A DNA stretch of 40,695 nt from Terriglobia bacterium (GCA_030040995.1 JASHOS010000026.1:1-40695); one strand, 5' to 3'; shown: positions 24,425 to 32,472, numbered from the stretch's first letter. Notes: generated by a model from the sequence alone, not told the origin. Numbers and translations are program-made.

Positions 24425-25120
24425 ATGTCTGTAAAGCTTTCCGCCATTCACCACGATTTGCGGCTCAAGCGAGGCGCCAAAGCCCGCTCGGAAATTCTGC
24501 GCGCCGCCGCTCAGAATTTCGCTACGCACGGCCTCGAGGGCGCCCGGACGGACGCGATTGCGGAAGCGGCGAAGGTCAACAAAGCGCTACTTTTTTACCA
24601 CTTCAAAACCAAGAACGCGTTGTTTTCCGCAGTCGTCGAGGAACTTATCGGGGACGTTCACCGCAGCTTGATCGAGCTTCTTTCGAGCTCCGCGCCGCCG
24701 CAAGAGCTCGTGATTGAATATCTCGAGCGCTTTTTCGAGGCCATCAGCAGCAGTCCTCAGTTAGGTTGCCTCATCCAGCGGGCTATCTTGACTGATTCCA
24801 GATTGGCCGAGCGCTTGGCACAGAAGTATTTTGTCCCGCGCTTTCAGAAGCTTGCTGCCTTGATCCGGCGAGGAGTCAAAGAGGGTGATTTCCGGCGGGT
24901 CGACGCTTTTCAAACCGCGCTTTCCATCAACGCTTTGGTCCTTTTTTCGGTCGTGGGCGCGCACGCCGTGAAAGAGATCGACGGCATCAGCCTTTCAGGT
25001 AAAGACCACCTCAGGAGGCGCAAAGCCGCGGTTTTGGACTTTGTGCGCTACGGGCTGTTTCGTCACCCGGAGGCGACCCCTACGAGCCATATGGTTCTGA
25101 CGCGAGCGAGGGAACAATGA
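24425..25120 (+). CDS. TetR/AcrR-family repressor of the export operon
   Basis: 231 residues. The N-terminal helix-turn-helix is clear: ARSEILRAAAQNFATHGLEG, TDAIAEAAKVNKALLFYHF, KTKNALFSAVVEEL. The C-terminal part is the helical ligand-binding and dimer domain (LIQRAILTDSRLAERL, FQTALSINALVLFSVVGAHA). It is the first gene of the operon and its stop overlaps the hlyD start by four bases. The palindrome at 24403-24422 is its likely operator, so it probably represses itself and the transporter until a ligand binds. It resembles CecR-type regulators in context; the inducer is unknown. Confidence 0.88.
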   Translation: MSVKLSAIHHDLRLKRGAKARSEILRAAAQNFATHGLEGARTDAIAEAAKVNKALLFYHFKTKNALFSAVVEELIGDVHRSLIELLSSSAPPQELVIEYLERFFEAISSSPQLGCLIQRAILTDSRLAERLAQKYFVPRFQKLAALIRRGVKEGDFRRVDAFQTALSINALVLFSVVGAHAVKEIDGISLSGKDHLRRRKAAVLDFVRYGLFRHPEATPTSHMVLTRAREQ

Positions 25121-26190
25121 AAGTGGGCCGTTTTTTCGTGTTTCTCTTTGTGATCTTCGTCATCGCCCTGGTGGTCTACGTGTTCACAACGCCGGGCACG
25201 AAAGAGATCCAGTTCACCGGGACGATCATGGGGAACGACTATATTGCCAGCCCCTTGGTCGAGGGACGCCTCCTGCGTTTGCTGGTGCATGAAGGGTCAG
25301 CAGTCAAAAAGGGCGAGATCATCGCCGAAATTGATCCAACGGATCTCGCGGATGCGCGCGACTCTGCCGCGGACGCCATCCATACGTTTCAGGCGCGGCT
25401 GCGACAATCAAACGAAACTCGCGCCATGGATGGCCAGCAGACCTCCGCTGCCCTCCAACAGGCGGAAGCGGCGGTTACAGCGGCCCGCGCTCAGCTCGAG
25501 CAGGCCAGGGCGACACTGACGCTGAATGAAATCACCTACCGCCGCGACGAGGGTCTCTTCCGCAACGGGGTCCTCACGGCCCAGGAGCGCGACACCGCCC
25601 GGCAGAACTATCTTGGCTCACAAGCTAACGTAAGGGCGCTATCGGATCAAGTGCGAGTGGCGGAAGCGCAGTGGGCCGTGGCGAAGGCCAATCGTCAGGA
25701 GGTTGCTGTTCAGGAGGCGGACATTGCTGCAACTCGGGCGCAATTAGCTCAGGCCGTCGCCCAAAAGAACGAGGCGCAGACTCAGCTTGGATACACCGAG
25801 GTTTATGCCCCGGTCGACGGCGTTGTGTCGGTGCGGGTGGCGCTTGAGGGCGAGACGGTGCAAGCGGGCGGGCCCATCGTCACCGTTCTTGACATCGACC
25901 ACCTCTGGGTGCAAGCCGATGTGGAAGAGACCTACATCGACCAGATCGCCTTTGGCCAGCGGCTTCAGGTCCGCCTGCCCTCCGGCAATGTGATTCAGGG
26001 GACGGTGTTTTATAAGGGAGTGGAAGGGAACTTTGCCACCCAGCGTGATGTCAGCCGCACCAAGCGGGACATCAAGACCTTTGAGATCAAGGTGGCAATC
26101 CCCAACGTCCACCGGACGTTGTTCACGGGTATGACCGCCTATGTGCTGCTGCCCAGGCCGCCCGGCAAGCATCGCTGGCTGCACTTGTAA
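25117..26190 (+). CDS. HlyD-family periplasmic membrane fusion protein
   Basis: 357 residues, ATGA overlap with tetR. An N-terminal membrane anchor (FFVFLFVIFVIALVVYVF, about 6-23) is followed by the first half of the lipoyl domain (GNDYIASPLVEGRLLRLLV, EGSAVKKGEIIAEIDPTDL). A long alpha-helical hairpin follows (ALQQAEAAVTAARAQLEQAR ... TRAQLAQAVAQKNEAQ), then the second lipoyl half (YTEVYAPVDGVVSVRVALEG) and the beta-barrel (LWVQADVEETYIDQIAFGQR). It would link the inner-membrane ABC transporter to the TolC-like channel encoded downstream, as YbhG does in the E. coli Ybh system. Substrate unknown. Confidence 0.9.
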   Translation: MKVGRFFVFLFVIFVIALVVYVFTTPGTKEIQFTGTIMGNDYIASPLVEGRLLRLLVHEGSAVKKGEIIAEIDPTDLADARDSAADAIHTFQARLRQSNETRAMDGQQTSAALQQAEAAVTAARAQLEQARATLTLNEITYRRDEGLFRNGVLTAQERDTARQNYLGSQANVRALSDQVRVAEAQWAVAKANRQEVAVQEADIAATRAQLAQAVAQKNEAQTQLGYTEVYAPVDGVVSVRVALEGETVQAGGPIVTVLDIDHLWVQADVEETYIDQIAFGQRLQVRLPSGNVIQGTVFYKGVEGNFATQRDVSRTKRDIKTFEIKVAIPNVHRTLFTGMTAYVLLPRPPGKHRWLHL

Positions 26191-26262
26191 TCCTGATTTC
26201 TACCGGGTGCGAACGGAAGGGCGTGTTTGAAACCCAATGCGGTTCACCTTGACATGGTCGTG

Positions 26263-26353
26263 CCCTCGCCCCCTTGGGGGCGAGGGCGGCGCGCAGCGCC
26301 GGGTGAGGGGGTTCTAGCGGTTTTTCAGGACAGGGCACGACTTCAGTGGTGCC
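26263..26353. repeat. Two dispersed repeats inside the export operon
   Basis: CCCTCGCCCCCTTGGGGGCG to GGGTGAGGGGG (26263-26311), followed by GGGCACGACTTCAGTGGTGCC (26333-26353). Both are palindromic. They lie in the 213-bp gap between the hlyD and ABC ATPase genes, which holds no gene. Confidence 0.65.
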
Positions 26354-26403
26354 GCAACTGGCGCCCAAATTGATCGGGGCTTTGGCCCCTGCGGGTAACG
26401 GAA

Positions 26404-27384
26404 ATGAACGCGATTGAAGTTAATGGGTTGACCAAGCGATTCGGTGATTTTGTGGCTGTTGACCACGTTAGTTTCGAAGTCCCGCAGGGAGAATTGTTTG
26501 GCCTGTTGGGGCCAAATGGCGCTGGTAAAACCACGCTCATCCGCATGATGACGACGCTCACGCCGCCGACTGAGGGAGTGGCTCGAGTGGCCGGCCACGA
26601 TGTCCGCGCTGATCCGGACGGCGTGCGGAATTCGATTGGAGTCATCCCGCAGGCGCTCACCTCCGATCCTGAGCTGACGGCCGAAGAGAACCTGCAAATT
26701 CACGCCAAGCTTTACGGCGTGCCTTCCCATCGGCGCGCAGCGCTAATCGGCGAATTGCTCGAAGCTGTGGACCTCTCAGAGTTCTCGAAAGCCCTTGTGG
26801 GCACGTTCTCTGGCGGCATGCGGCGCCGCCTGGAGATTGCGCGCGGGCTGGTGCACTCGCCCAAAATTCTCTTCTTGGACGAGCCGACGACCGGCTTGGA
26901 TCCGGTCTCACGAACCAACGTGTGGGAGATGATCGAAAAAATTCAGAAACAGTCCGGGCTCACCATCCTGCTGACGACGCACTACATGGAAGAGGCCGAT
27001 AACTTGTGCCAAAGGATCGCGATTGTTGACCACGGTAAGCTTGCCGCCCTCGATACTCCGGCGCGACTGAAGGACTCCGTTCCCGCCAACGAAGTTGTGG
27101 AGGCGGAGTTCCTGGCCGCGCCGGCAAATTGGCGCGATCAGTTAGCCTCGCTCCCGCACACGGTAAGCGTCAGAGAGGAGGAAGGGCTTACGCGCGTTAC
27201 GTCCCGAAATGGGGCGGAGACGCTCGGAGTGGTTATGGATCTAGCTCGCCGTCAGGGCGTTCGCGTGCGCCGCGTCACCGTTCACAGCACAACCCTCGAC
27301 GATGTCTTTTTGCACTTTACGGGCCGGCAGCTCCGTGACGAGCTTGGCGCAAAACGGCTGGATATCAGCCACCTCTACAGGTGA
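26404..27384 (+). CDS. ABC transporter ATPase, DrrA/YbhF-like drug exporter type
   Basis: 326 residues. Walker A GPNGAGKTT (36-44), Q-loop IPQAL (81-85), signature FSGGMRRRL (135-143), Walker B ILFLDEPTTGLDP (155-167) and the switch His in TTHYMEEAD. The C-terminal extension of about 90 residues (EVVEAEFLAAPANWRD ... LDDVFLHFTGRQLRDE) is typical of DrrA-type ATPases that pair with ABC-2 permeases. It would energise the permease encoded next, as a dimer. The ribosome site is weak. The gene is separated from hlyD by a repeat-containing gap but is in the same orientation. Confidence 0.92.
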   Translation: MNAIEVNGLTKRFGDFVAVDHVSFEVPQGELFGLLGPNGAGKTTLIRMMTTLTPPTEGVARVAGHDVRADPDGVRNSIGVIPQALTSDPELTAEENLQIHAKLYGVPSHRRAALIGELLEAVDLSEFSKALVGTFSGGMRRRLEIARGLVHSPKILFLDEPTTGLDPVSRTNVWEMIEKIQKQSGLTILLTTHYMEEADNLCQRIAIVDHGKLAALDTPARLKDSVPANEVVEAEFLAAPANWRDQLASLPHTVSVREEEGLTRVTSRNGAETLGVVMDLARRQGVRVRRVTVHSTTLDDVFLHFTGRQLRDELGAKRLDISHLYR

Positions 27385-27432
27385 TGCGCCAGCAGGTTTG
27401 TCCAAACTAGGTTTCAGATCTTTGGAGGCAAC

Positions 27433-27488
27433 GGGCGGCAAAACCGCTCTTTAGGCCAACGCGGTTCGGTTAATTAGGACAGCGTTGA
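27433..27488 (-). repeat. Dispersed repeat copy B (inverted partner at 24246-24300)
   Basis: Plus strand contains GGGCGGCAAAACCGCTCTTT, AGGCCAACGCGGTTCGG and GGACAGCGTTG. Its reverse complement aligns with copy A. It fills most of the gap between the ATPase and permease genes. Confidence 0.75.
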
Positions 27489-27510
27489 CGCGCAATATCC
27501 CGAGGTGGGA

Positions 27511-28683
27511 ATGCGGCTATATCGAATCTTCGCCCTTATCGAGCGCGACATGCGGAAATTCTTCCGTAACCCTGCGCTCATGATGGCCTCAATGATTTTC
27601 CCGTTGGTGCAGCTTGTGGTGCTGGGCTATGCCTTTGGCGGCAAAATCAAGAATGTGCAGGTGGGTCTGGTGGAAAAGGACACGGGAAATCCGGCGCTCC
27701 AGGTGCGCGCAGGATTGAACACCATCGCGCAAAGTCCCCGAACCTTCCGCCTCTCGGACTATCCCAATCTTCCCGAGGCCATGGCTGATCTCCGCAAGGG
27801 CTCTCTGAAGGCGGTCATCTATATCCCCCCCGACTATTCGCAGCGTGTTCTGCGTAACGAAAATCCTCGCGTGGCGTTCATCGAGGATAACACCGACACA
27901 TTTACCGCCAGTGGCATCCTGGAGCGTATCCAGCAGCTTCAGGACAGCCTGAACGGGCCCGTGCTCCCGCCTCTTGAACCCGGCCAATCGCCGGCTTCTA
28001 ACATGGCGAGCCTTTACAGTCCGGATCGCTTGCCGTCGAGCGTTCAGATTCAAACTGTAGAGGTCTACCCTTATGTCGGCTATGTCAAGTACTTCCTGGC
28101 AGGGGCGATCTCGCTTGCGATCTTTGTGACGGCTATGATTGGAGGCGGCATCACCTTCATCGACGACAAAGCACGCGGTCTCCACGAGGGCTATCTCTGT
28201 ACGCCGCTCAGCAAAGCGGACTTGGTGACGGGGTTGATTGGCTCGGGCGCGATCAAGGGAATGATGGCCGGGCTGATCCTCACGATTATCGGCGGCCTGA
28301 TTGCCGGTATTCCGCGAATATGGGACCCAGCCCGGCTGCTTTACCTCCTCCTGGTGCTGGCGGTCACGTCTCTGGCGATGATCAGCATGATGTTTCTGCT
28401 CATGGTGCGCGTCAGTGACCCGCTGGTACCGCGCGCCATTTTCGGCGTGCTGAATACGCTGCTGTTCTTTCCTTCCGGCGCCGTCTATCCGACGGCCGGC
28501 TTTCCGGTATGGCTGAGAGCGCTTTCGATGGTCGATCCGTTCACCTACGTGGTCAATGCGCTCCAAAATCTGCTGCTGAAGAATAGCGGATTTCCCGGCA
28601 TCTCCCTCGACATTGCCATCCTGGCGGGGTTTTCGGCGGCGCTGATCGCGGGATGCATTTTGCTGTTCAAGCGGCAGATCTAG
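27511..28683 (+). CDS. ABC-2 type permease of the export system
   Basis: 390 residues from the ATG with GAGG five bases upstream; a GTG two codons earlier is an alternative. Topology is that of YhhJ/YbhR-type permeases. One N-terminal helix (NPALMMASMIFPLVQLVVLG) is followed by a periplasmic domain of about 150 residues (KNVQVGLVEKDTGNPAL, PPDYSQRVLRNENPRVAFI). Five further helices then include FLAGAISLAIFVTAMIGGG, GLILTIIGGLIAGIP, LLVLAVTSLAMISMMFLLM and the C-terminal IAILAGFSAALIAGCILLF. The conserved GAVYPTAGFPVWLRALSMVDP stretch lies before the last helix. Only one permease gene is present, so a homodimer is likely, unlike the two-permease Ybh system. Confidence 0.9.
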   Translation: MRLYRIFALIERDMRKFFRNPALMMASMIFPLVQLVVLGYAFGGKIKNVQVGLVEKDTGNPALQVRAGLNTIAQSPRTFRLSDYPNLPEAMADLRKGSLKAVIYIPPDYSQRVLRNENPRVAFIEDNTDTFTASGILERIQQLQDSLNGPVLPPLEPGQSPASNMASLYSPDRLPSSVQIQTVEVYPYVGYVKYFLAGAISLAIFVTAMIGGGITFIDDKARGLHEGYLCTPLSKADLVTGLIGSGAIKGMMAGLILTIIGGLIAGIPRIWDPARLLYLLLVLAVTSLAMISMMFLLMVRVSDPLVPRAIFGVLNTLLFFPSGAVYPTAGFPVWLRALSMVDPFTYVVNALQNLLLKNSGFPGISLDIAILAGFSAALIAGCILLFKRQI

Positions 28684-28688
28684 CGCCT

Positions 28689-28915
28689 TGTATCAGGGCA
28701 CGACTTTAGTCGTGCCGTAACGGTGCCCCTCACCTCAACCCTCTCCCATTTGCGGGAGAGGGGGGACCGCGAAGCGGTGGGTGAGGGCACGAGCCGGGCG
28801 AGGGATTTTCGGAACAGTTGTTCATGTCGCTTCGCAACACCCGCGAAGCATGAAAAGAACCCCTGCCCTCGCCCCCTAAGGGGCGAGGGCGGAGCGTAGC
28901 GCCGGGTGAGGGGGT
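28689..28915. repeat. REP-like palindrome and two CCCTC...GGGTGAGGG repeats before tolC
   Basis: TGTATCAGGGCACGACTTTA and GTCGTGCC (28689-28716) is one arm type of the element at 32863-33003. It is followed by CCCTCTCCCATTTGCGGGAG ... GGGTGAGGG (about 28738-28785) and by CCCTCGCCCCCTAAGGGGCG ... GGGTGAGGGGG (28866-28914). They occupy nearly all of the 286-bp gap between the permease and tolC genes. Confidence 0.7.
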
Positions 28916-28969
28916 CCCAGCCGAACTTTTCGGAGCAGGTCTTCCACGAGGAAAGGAAAGTTGAGTGGC

Positions 28970-30532
28970 ATGAGACGAACTGATTTGGCAGGTTGGGCGG
29001 GGCGAGTGGCCGTAATCGCATTGTTCCAGTTCCTGTTCTTCGCGCCGCGAGCCGCCGCTCAGGTTGGTGCTCCACCTCCGCAGGCTCCGCAAGCCACTCC
29101 GCTTCCCCTTTCCGGACGGAGCACCGGGAGCGGAGGAGTCACCGCGACTGAAGCGCCCGTACCCAGCACCACCACCAGCGTAAACACGTTGAACCCCGCC
29201 GTTTCAGTCCAGGGTGCTTATGCGGGGAGCGCCCTCAGCACGGCGCAGCAGCCATTTTCCGGAAAGCTGTCGCTCGCCGACGCGATTCAGCGCGGCATCC
29301 GTTATAATTTGGGCGCTGTGGGCATGGCGGAAGCGTTGCGCCAATCGCTGGGCCAGGCCCGAGCGGCACGCAGCGCCTTACTGCCGAACGTCAGTGCAGA
29401 TGCTGCTGATACTGAGGAGACTTTTAACCTTCAATCCATCGGGTTCAATTTCACCGTCCCGGGCTTCCACATTCCTGCCGTTGTGGTGCCTTTCAACGTT
29501 TTGGACCTACGCGGACGGCTTTCGCAAACCGTTGCCGATCTCACGACCCTCAACAACTACCGTGCGGCGCGGGAAGAGGCGCGCGCTGGAGCGCTCTCGG
29601 CCCAGGACGCCCGGGACTTGGTGGTCTTTGGCGTCGCGGGTGCGTATCTGCAAGTCATCGCTGCAAAGGCGCGCCTGGCATCGGCTCGCGCGCAACTCGA
29701 AACCGCGAACGTTCTGTATCAGCGCACGGTGAAGCAGCTCAAGTTCGGAAAAGCTGCCCAGATCGACGTGAACCGGAGCCGCGTGGAGGTATTGCTCAAC
29801 CAGCAGAGGCTGATCACGCTTCAGGACGATCTCGCCAAACAGAAAATCAATCTGGCCCGCATGACGGGATTGCCGCCGAATTCGAACTATGAGCTCTCGA
29901 GCGATATTCCCTACGCGCCCGCCCCGCCTCTTCCTCTGGATCGGGCCATCCAGGAAGCTCTGGCGCAGCGTTCTGACTTGAAGGCCGCTGCGGCTCAGGT
30001 CAGGGCGGCGGAAAGAGCGCTGGCTGCGGCGCGCGCCGAGCGCCTGCCTTCCGTTTCTGCCGCTGCCGATTATGGCGATATTGGTCCTCCTTCAGACTTG
30101 CGCCCTACCTATACGGTCTCAGCGACCGTCGAAGTGCCCGTGTGGAACGGCGGTCGCACCGGCGCGGATATTCAGCAGGCTGAAGCTGCCCTGGCGCAGC
30201 GTCGCGCTGAACTTTCCGACACTCGAAGCCAGATCGAAAGCGAGGTCCGCACCGCCTATCTGGACCTTCAGGCGGCCGCGAACCAAGTAGAAGTGGCGCG
30301 AGAAAATATCGATCTTATGGGAAAGACGCTGCAGCAGACTCGCCAGCGATTTGAGGCGGGCGTAAGCGAGAATGCGGATGTCGTCGAGTCACAGGAGTCG
30401 GTGAGTGGCGCCGATCTCGATTATATCAACAGCGTCTTCGCCGACAATTTGGCCAAGCTGAGTCTAGCCCGCGCTCTTGGAAATACCGCCGACAGGTTGG
30501 GTCAATTCCTGTCCATCCAGCCGCATCAATAG
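28970..30532 (+). CDS. TolC-like outer-membrane efflux channel protein
   Basis: 520 residues; ATG chosen with GAGGAAAGG upstream, a TTG three codons earlier is possible. The signal peptide is VAVIALFQFLFFAPRAAA. A Pro/Gly/Thr-rich linker (about 30-95) precedes two repeated outer-membrane efflux halves. The first has LSLADAIQRGIRYNLGAVG, and YNLGAVGMAEALRQSLGQAR. The second has LPLDRAIQEALAQRSDLKAA, AQVRAAERALAAARAERLPS and YTVSATVEVPVWNGGRTGAD. Long helices (LDLQAAANQVEVARENIDLM) match the periplasmic tunnel. Three such subunits form the exit duct for the HlyD-ABC complex encoded upstream. Confidence 0.9.
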   Translation: MRRTDLAGWAGRVAVIALFQFLFFAPRAAAQVGAPPPQAPQATPLPLSGRSTGSGGVTATEAPVPSTTTSVNTLNPAVSVQGAYAGSALSTAQQPFSGKLSLADAIQRGIRYNLGAVGMAEALRQSLGQARAARSALLPNVSADAADTEETFNLQSIGFNFTVPGFHIPAVVVPFNVLDLRGRLSQTVADLTTLNNYRAAREEARAGALSAQDARDLVVFGVAGAYLQVIAAKARLASARAQLETANVLYQRTVKQLKFGKAAQIDVNRSRVEVLLNQQRLITLQDDLAKQKINLARMTGLPPNSNYELSSDIPYAPAPPLPLDRAIQEALAQRSDLKAAAAQVRAAERALAAARAERLPSVSAAADYGDIGPPSDLRPTYTVSATVEVPVWNGGRTGADIQQAEAALAQRRAELSDTRSQIESEVRTAYLDLQAAANQVEVARENIDLMGKTLQQTRQRFEAGVSENADVVESQESVSGADLDYINSVFADNLAKLSLARALGNTADRLGQFLSIQPHQ

Positions 30533-30545
30533 CAGCCAGCCGAGT

Positions 30546-30574
30546 GCCGATTGCGCCCGAGGGCGCGCTTTCGG
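30546..30574. terminator. Possible bidirectional terminator between convergent genes
   Basis: GCGCCCGAGGGCGC (30553-30566) is a perfect palindrome, followed by GCTTTCGG and preceded by CCGA. It sits in the 42-bp space between the convergent tolC and membrane-protein genes. T-tracts are short. Confidence 0.4.
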
Positions 30575-30964
30575 CTACAACTTTGCTCGAAGCGTCACGA
30601 TCACGGCCACCCCGAGTGCAAGTGCATACGTAGCGAAGAGAAATGCCCCATACCTGCTCCCCGACGTCCCATGGAGCTTCGGCATGAACGTCGGCAAATG
30701 GGAAAGCACCGCCGCTTCCCCGATCATTCCGGGAATAGCCAGAAGAAGCATAGCTGTAGCCCAGTTTGGTGGCGAGATGTGGCGCCAGCGCAGGATCGCG
30801 ATCGAGATCGCGGCGGACATGACAGGAGTAAGAACGAAGCTTACCCAGTATCGCAGCTCGGTAGTTTCCAACACCTTAGGACCGGCATAGGCGAAATACA
30901 CTGTGCCAAGAATCCAGATGGTCAGGCCGAGGACAACCAGAGAGACGCTTTCTTGTAGACTCAT
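30575..30964 (-). CDS. Small four-helix membrane protein, DUF5367-like
   Basis: 129 residues from an ATG with AAGGAG five bases upstream. Four hydrophobic helices are visible: VSLVVLGLTIWILGTVYFAY, WVSFVLTPVMSAAISIAIL, TAMLLLAIPGMIGEAAVLS and FLFATYALALGVAVIVTL. The motif PGMIGEAAVLSHLPTFMP matches small acidobacterial and other membrane proteins of the DUF5367 type. It is transcribed divergently from a TetR regulator across a shared palindrome, so it is probably the regulator's target. Function unknown; a role in membrane stress or export is only suggested by that pairing. Confidence 0.65.
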   Translation of the reverse strand: MSLQESVSLVVLGLTIWILGTVYFAYAGPKVLETTELRYWVSFVLTPVMSAAISIAILRWRHISPPNWATAMLLLAIPGMIGEAAVLSHLPTFMPKLHGTSGSRYGAFLFATYALALGVAVIVTLRAKL

Positions 30965-30986
30965 AGATGCTCCTTGAGCGATTTGA

Positions 30987-31024
30987 TGTACCACATGGTT
31001 CATTTAAATGTACCATGCGGTGCA
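30987..31024. promoter_or_regulatory. 38-bp near-perfect palindromic operator between divergent genes
   Basis: The 38 bp read almost the same on both strands, centred on ATTTAAAT (31002-31009), with only three mismatched pairs. Each half holds an ACC-CATGGT-like box: ACCACATGGT at 30990-30999 and ACCATGCGGT at 31012-31021. It lies between the membrane-protein gene and tetR and is a strong candidate binding site for the TetR protein, possibly two dimers. A TTGATG (30983-30988) and TAAATG (31005-31010) could serve as promoter boxes toward tetR. Confidence 0.75.
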
Positions 31025-31036
31025 CGCGGAGGCAAG

Positions 31037-31582
31037 ATGCCGCACCCCAGAAAACCGGCTTTGGACGAGCTAGTGGACCGTTGCCTGGCCGCATTCGTTC
31101 AAGCGGGAACCCTTGACATTAGCCTGGACCGATTGGCGCACAAGGTTGGGAGCAGCAAACGTATGCTAATTCACTATTTCGGGGGACGCGAAAACCTCGA
31201 AGAGAAAGCGATGACCCGACTGGAGGAGAGACTGCGGGCGCAGTTTGCACCTGGCTCATTTCCCCAGGGAGCAACACCGGAAGTGGTTCTGACTGCCCTT
31301 TGGAGCCGGACGACGGCTTCTCAGTCGAAAGGCGTCTTGTTGCTGGTGATGGATCTCTCCAGACGCGCTTGGAACGGCTCCAAACGAGCGAAGGCGTTCT
31401 ATGAGGAACAGCAGCGGCTGTGGGTTGACCTGCTCCTGAAGTATTTGCCCGATCGTGCGGCAGTCGAAGAAGTGCTGCAACTCTTCCAGGGAGCCGTGCT
31501 GGCCTACCTGATTACAGGTGACCCTGAGCCGGGGAGACGCGCGCTGATGCGAACGTTGGCAATCCCGCTAAAGACACCGTAG
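31037..31582 (+). CDS. TetR-family transcriptional regulator
   Basis: 181 residues from the ATG with GGAGG four bases before it; upstream ATGs overlap the operator and are rejected. N-terminal DNA-binding helices: DELVDRCLAAFVQAGTLDIS, LDRLAHKVGSSKRMLIHYFG, RENLEEKAMTRLEERL. The C-terminal domain (VLTALWSRTTASQSKGVLLL, EEVLQLFQGAVLAYLITGDP) is the variable ligand-sensing part. It is divergent from the small membrane-protein gene and likely represses both through the 38-bp palindrome. Ligand unknown. Confidence 0.85.
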   Translation: MPHPRKPALDELVDRCLAAFVQAGTLDISLDRLAHKVGSSKRMLIHYFGGRENLEEKAMTRLEERLRAQFAPGSFPQGATPEVVLTALWSRTTASQSKGVLLLVMDLSRRAWNGSKRAKAFYEEQQRLWVDLLLKYLPDRAAVEEVLQLFQGAVLAYLITGDPEPGRRALMRTLAIPLKTP

Positions 31583-31584
31583 CG

Positions 31585-31660
31585 GGTCAGTTTGATGTAG
31601 AGGCGGCTTCATGCCGCCATCTGGCGAGGCTAAACTCGCCGCTACAATCCCAAACTGACC
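31585..31660. repeat. 76-bp nested palindromic element
   Basis: Ends GGTCAGTTTG (31585-31594) and CAAACTGACC (31651-31660) are perfect inverted repeats. Inside lie TGTAG/CTACA (31596-31600, 31642-31646), then two hairpins, GGCGGC/GCCGCC (31602-31618) and GGCGAG/CTCGCC (31623-31640). It begins two bases after the tetR stop, so it may also end transcription. The architecture resembles a mobile REP/MITE-like unit. Confidence 0.7.
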
Positions 31661-31716
31661 ACTACGAAAAGGCACACAGAGGTCTGACTTCTGGTAGGAA
31701 AGGCACACCGATCCTT

Positions 31717-32472
31717 TCATCTCATTCCGCCCAGAAGTGAGCCCACAATGCCTCCAACCACGCCTCCCTCCGCTGCTTCCTGGCGCTGCGTGGGCATGTA
31801 CTCGATGAGTGCGTGCGCCAGTTTGGATATGGGCAGCGTTTGCAGCCAGATTTTCCCCGGCCCGGTCAGAGACGCGAGAAAGATTCCGTCAGCGCCAAAA
31901 ATCATGTTCTTGATTCCCGGTACCGTCGTGATCTGGAAAGAGACGCGCGCCTGGAACGCGCCAACGTGTCCCGGATGCACCCGCAGAGTTTCGCCCGGCC
32001 CGAGGTCCTTCACAATCAGCTCGCCTGAAAGCTCGATCCATGCGGTCCCCGTTCCCATAACGCGCTGCAGCAGGAAGCCGTCGCCGCCGAAAATCCCTGC
32101 CCCGAGCGACTGCTGGAAGCCCACGCCGAGCTGCACTTGCGGCGTCGCGCACAAAAATCCGCGCCGGTGAATCAGGTATTCGTTTCCCGCGCCCACTTCG
32201 ACCGGCACAATATGTCCGGGCAGTTTGGTGGCGAACGAAATTGTTCCCGGGGCGCCCACGGCCCGGTACTCGGTCATGAACAGCGATCCGCCGCCCGCCA
32301 TCCGTTTCAGCGCGCCGAAGATTCCTCCTCCCCCGCCAAACTGGGTGTGCGTCGTCATCTGAATGGAACTCGTCATCCAGGAAAGTTCACCCGCTTCAGA
32401 AATGACGGATTCGTTGGGGTCAAGCCCAACTTCAAGTACAGGCATGGTGGTGCCGAGGATTCGACTCTGCAT
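31717..32472 (-). CDS. AIM24/TIGR00266-family protein
   Basis: 251 residues, GGAG upstream of the ATG. The family pattern is clear through its length: VISEAGELSWMTSSIQMTTH, a Gly-rich turn (FGGGGGIFGALKRMAGGGSL), FMTEYRAVGAPGTISFATKL, PGHIVPVEVGAGNEYLIHRRGFLC, GGDGFLLQRVMGTGTAWIEL, and GETLRVHPGHVGAF. It ends in a Gly-rich GGVVGGIVGSLLGG tail. These proteins form a beta-barrel trimer similar to TRAP proteins; the bacterial role is not established. It stands alone between two regulators and is convergent with tetR. Confidence 0.88.
   Translation of the reverse strand: MQSRILGTTMPVLEVGLDPNESVISEAGELSWMTSSIQMTTHTQFGGGGGIFGALKRMAGGGSLFMTEYRAVGAPGTISFATKLPGHIVPVEVGAGNEYLIHRRGFLCATPQVQLGVGFQQSLGAGIFGGDGFLLQRVMGTGTAWIELSGELIVKDLGPGETLRVHPGHVGAFQARVSFQITTVPGIKNMIFGADGIFLASLTGPGKIWLQTLPISKLAHALIEYMPTQRQEAAEGGVVGGIVGSLLGGMR

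Noticed and set aside
27589-28566. 325-residue open frame on the minus strand
   Set aside because: Antisense to the ABC-2 permease; very rich in Arg, His and Gln, as expected from complementing hydrophobic codons.
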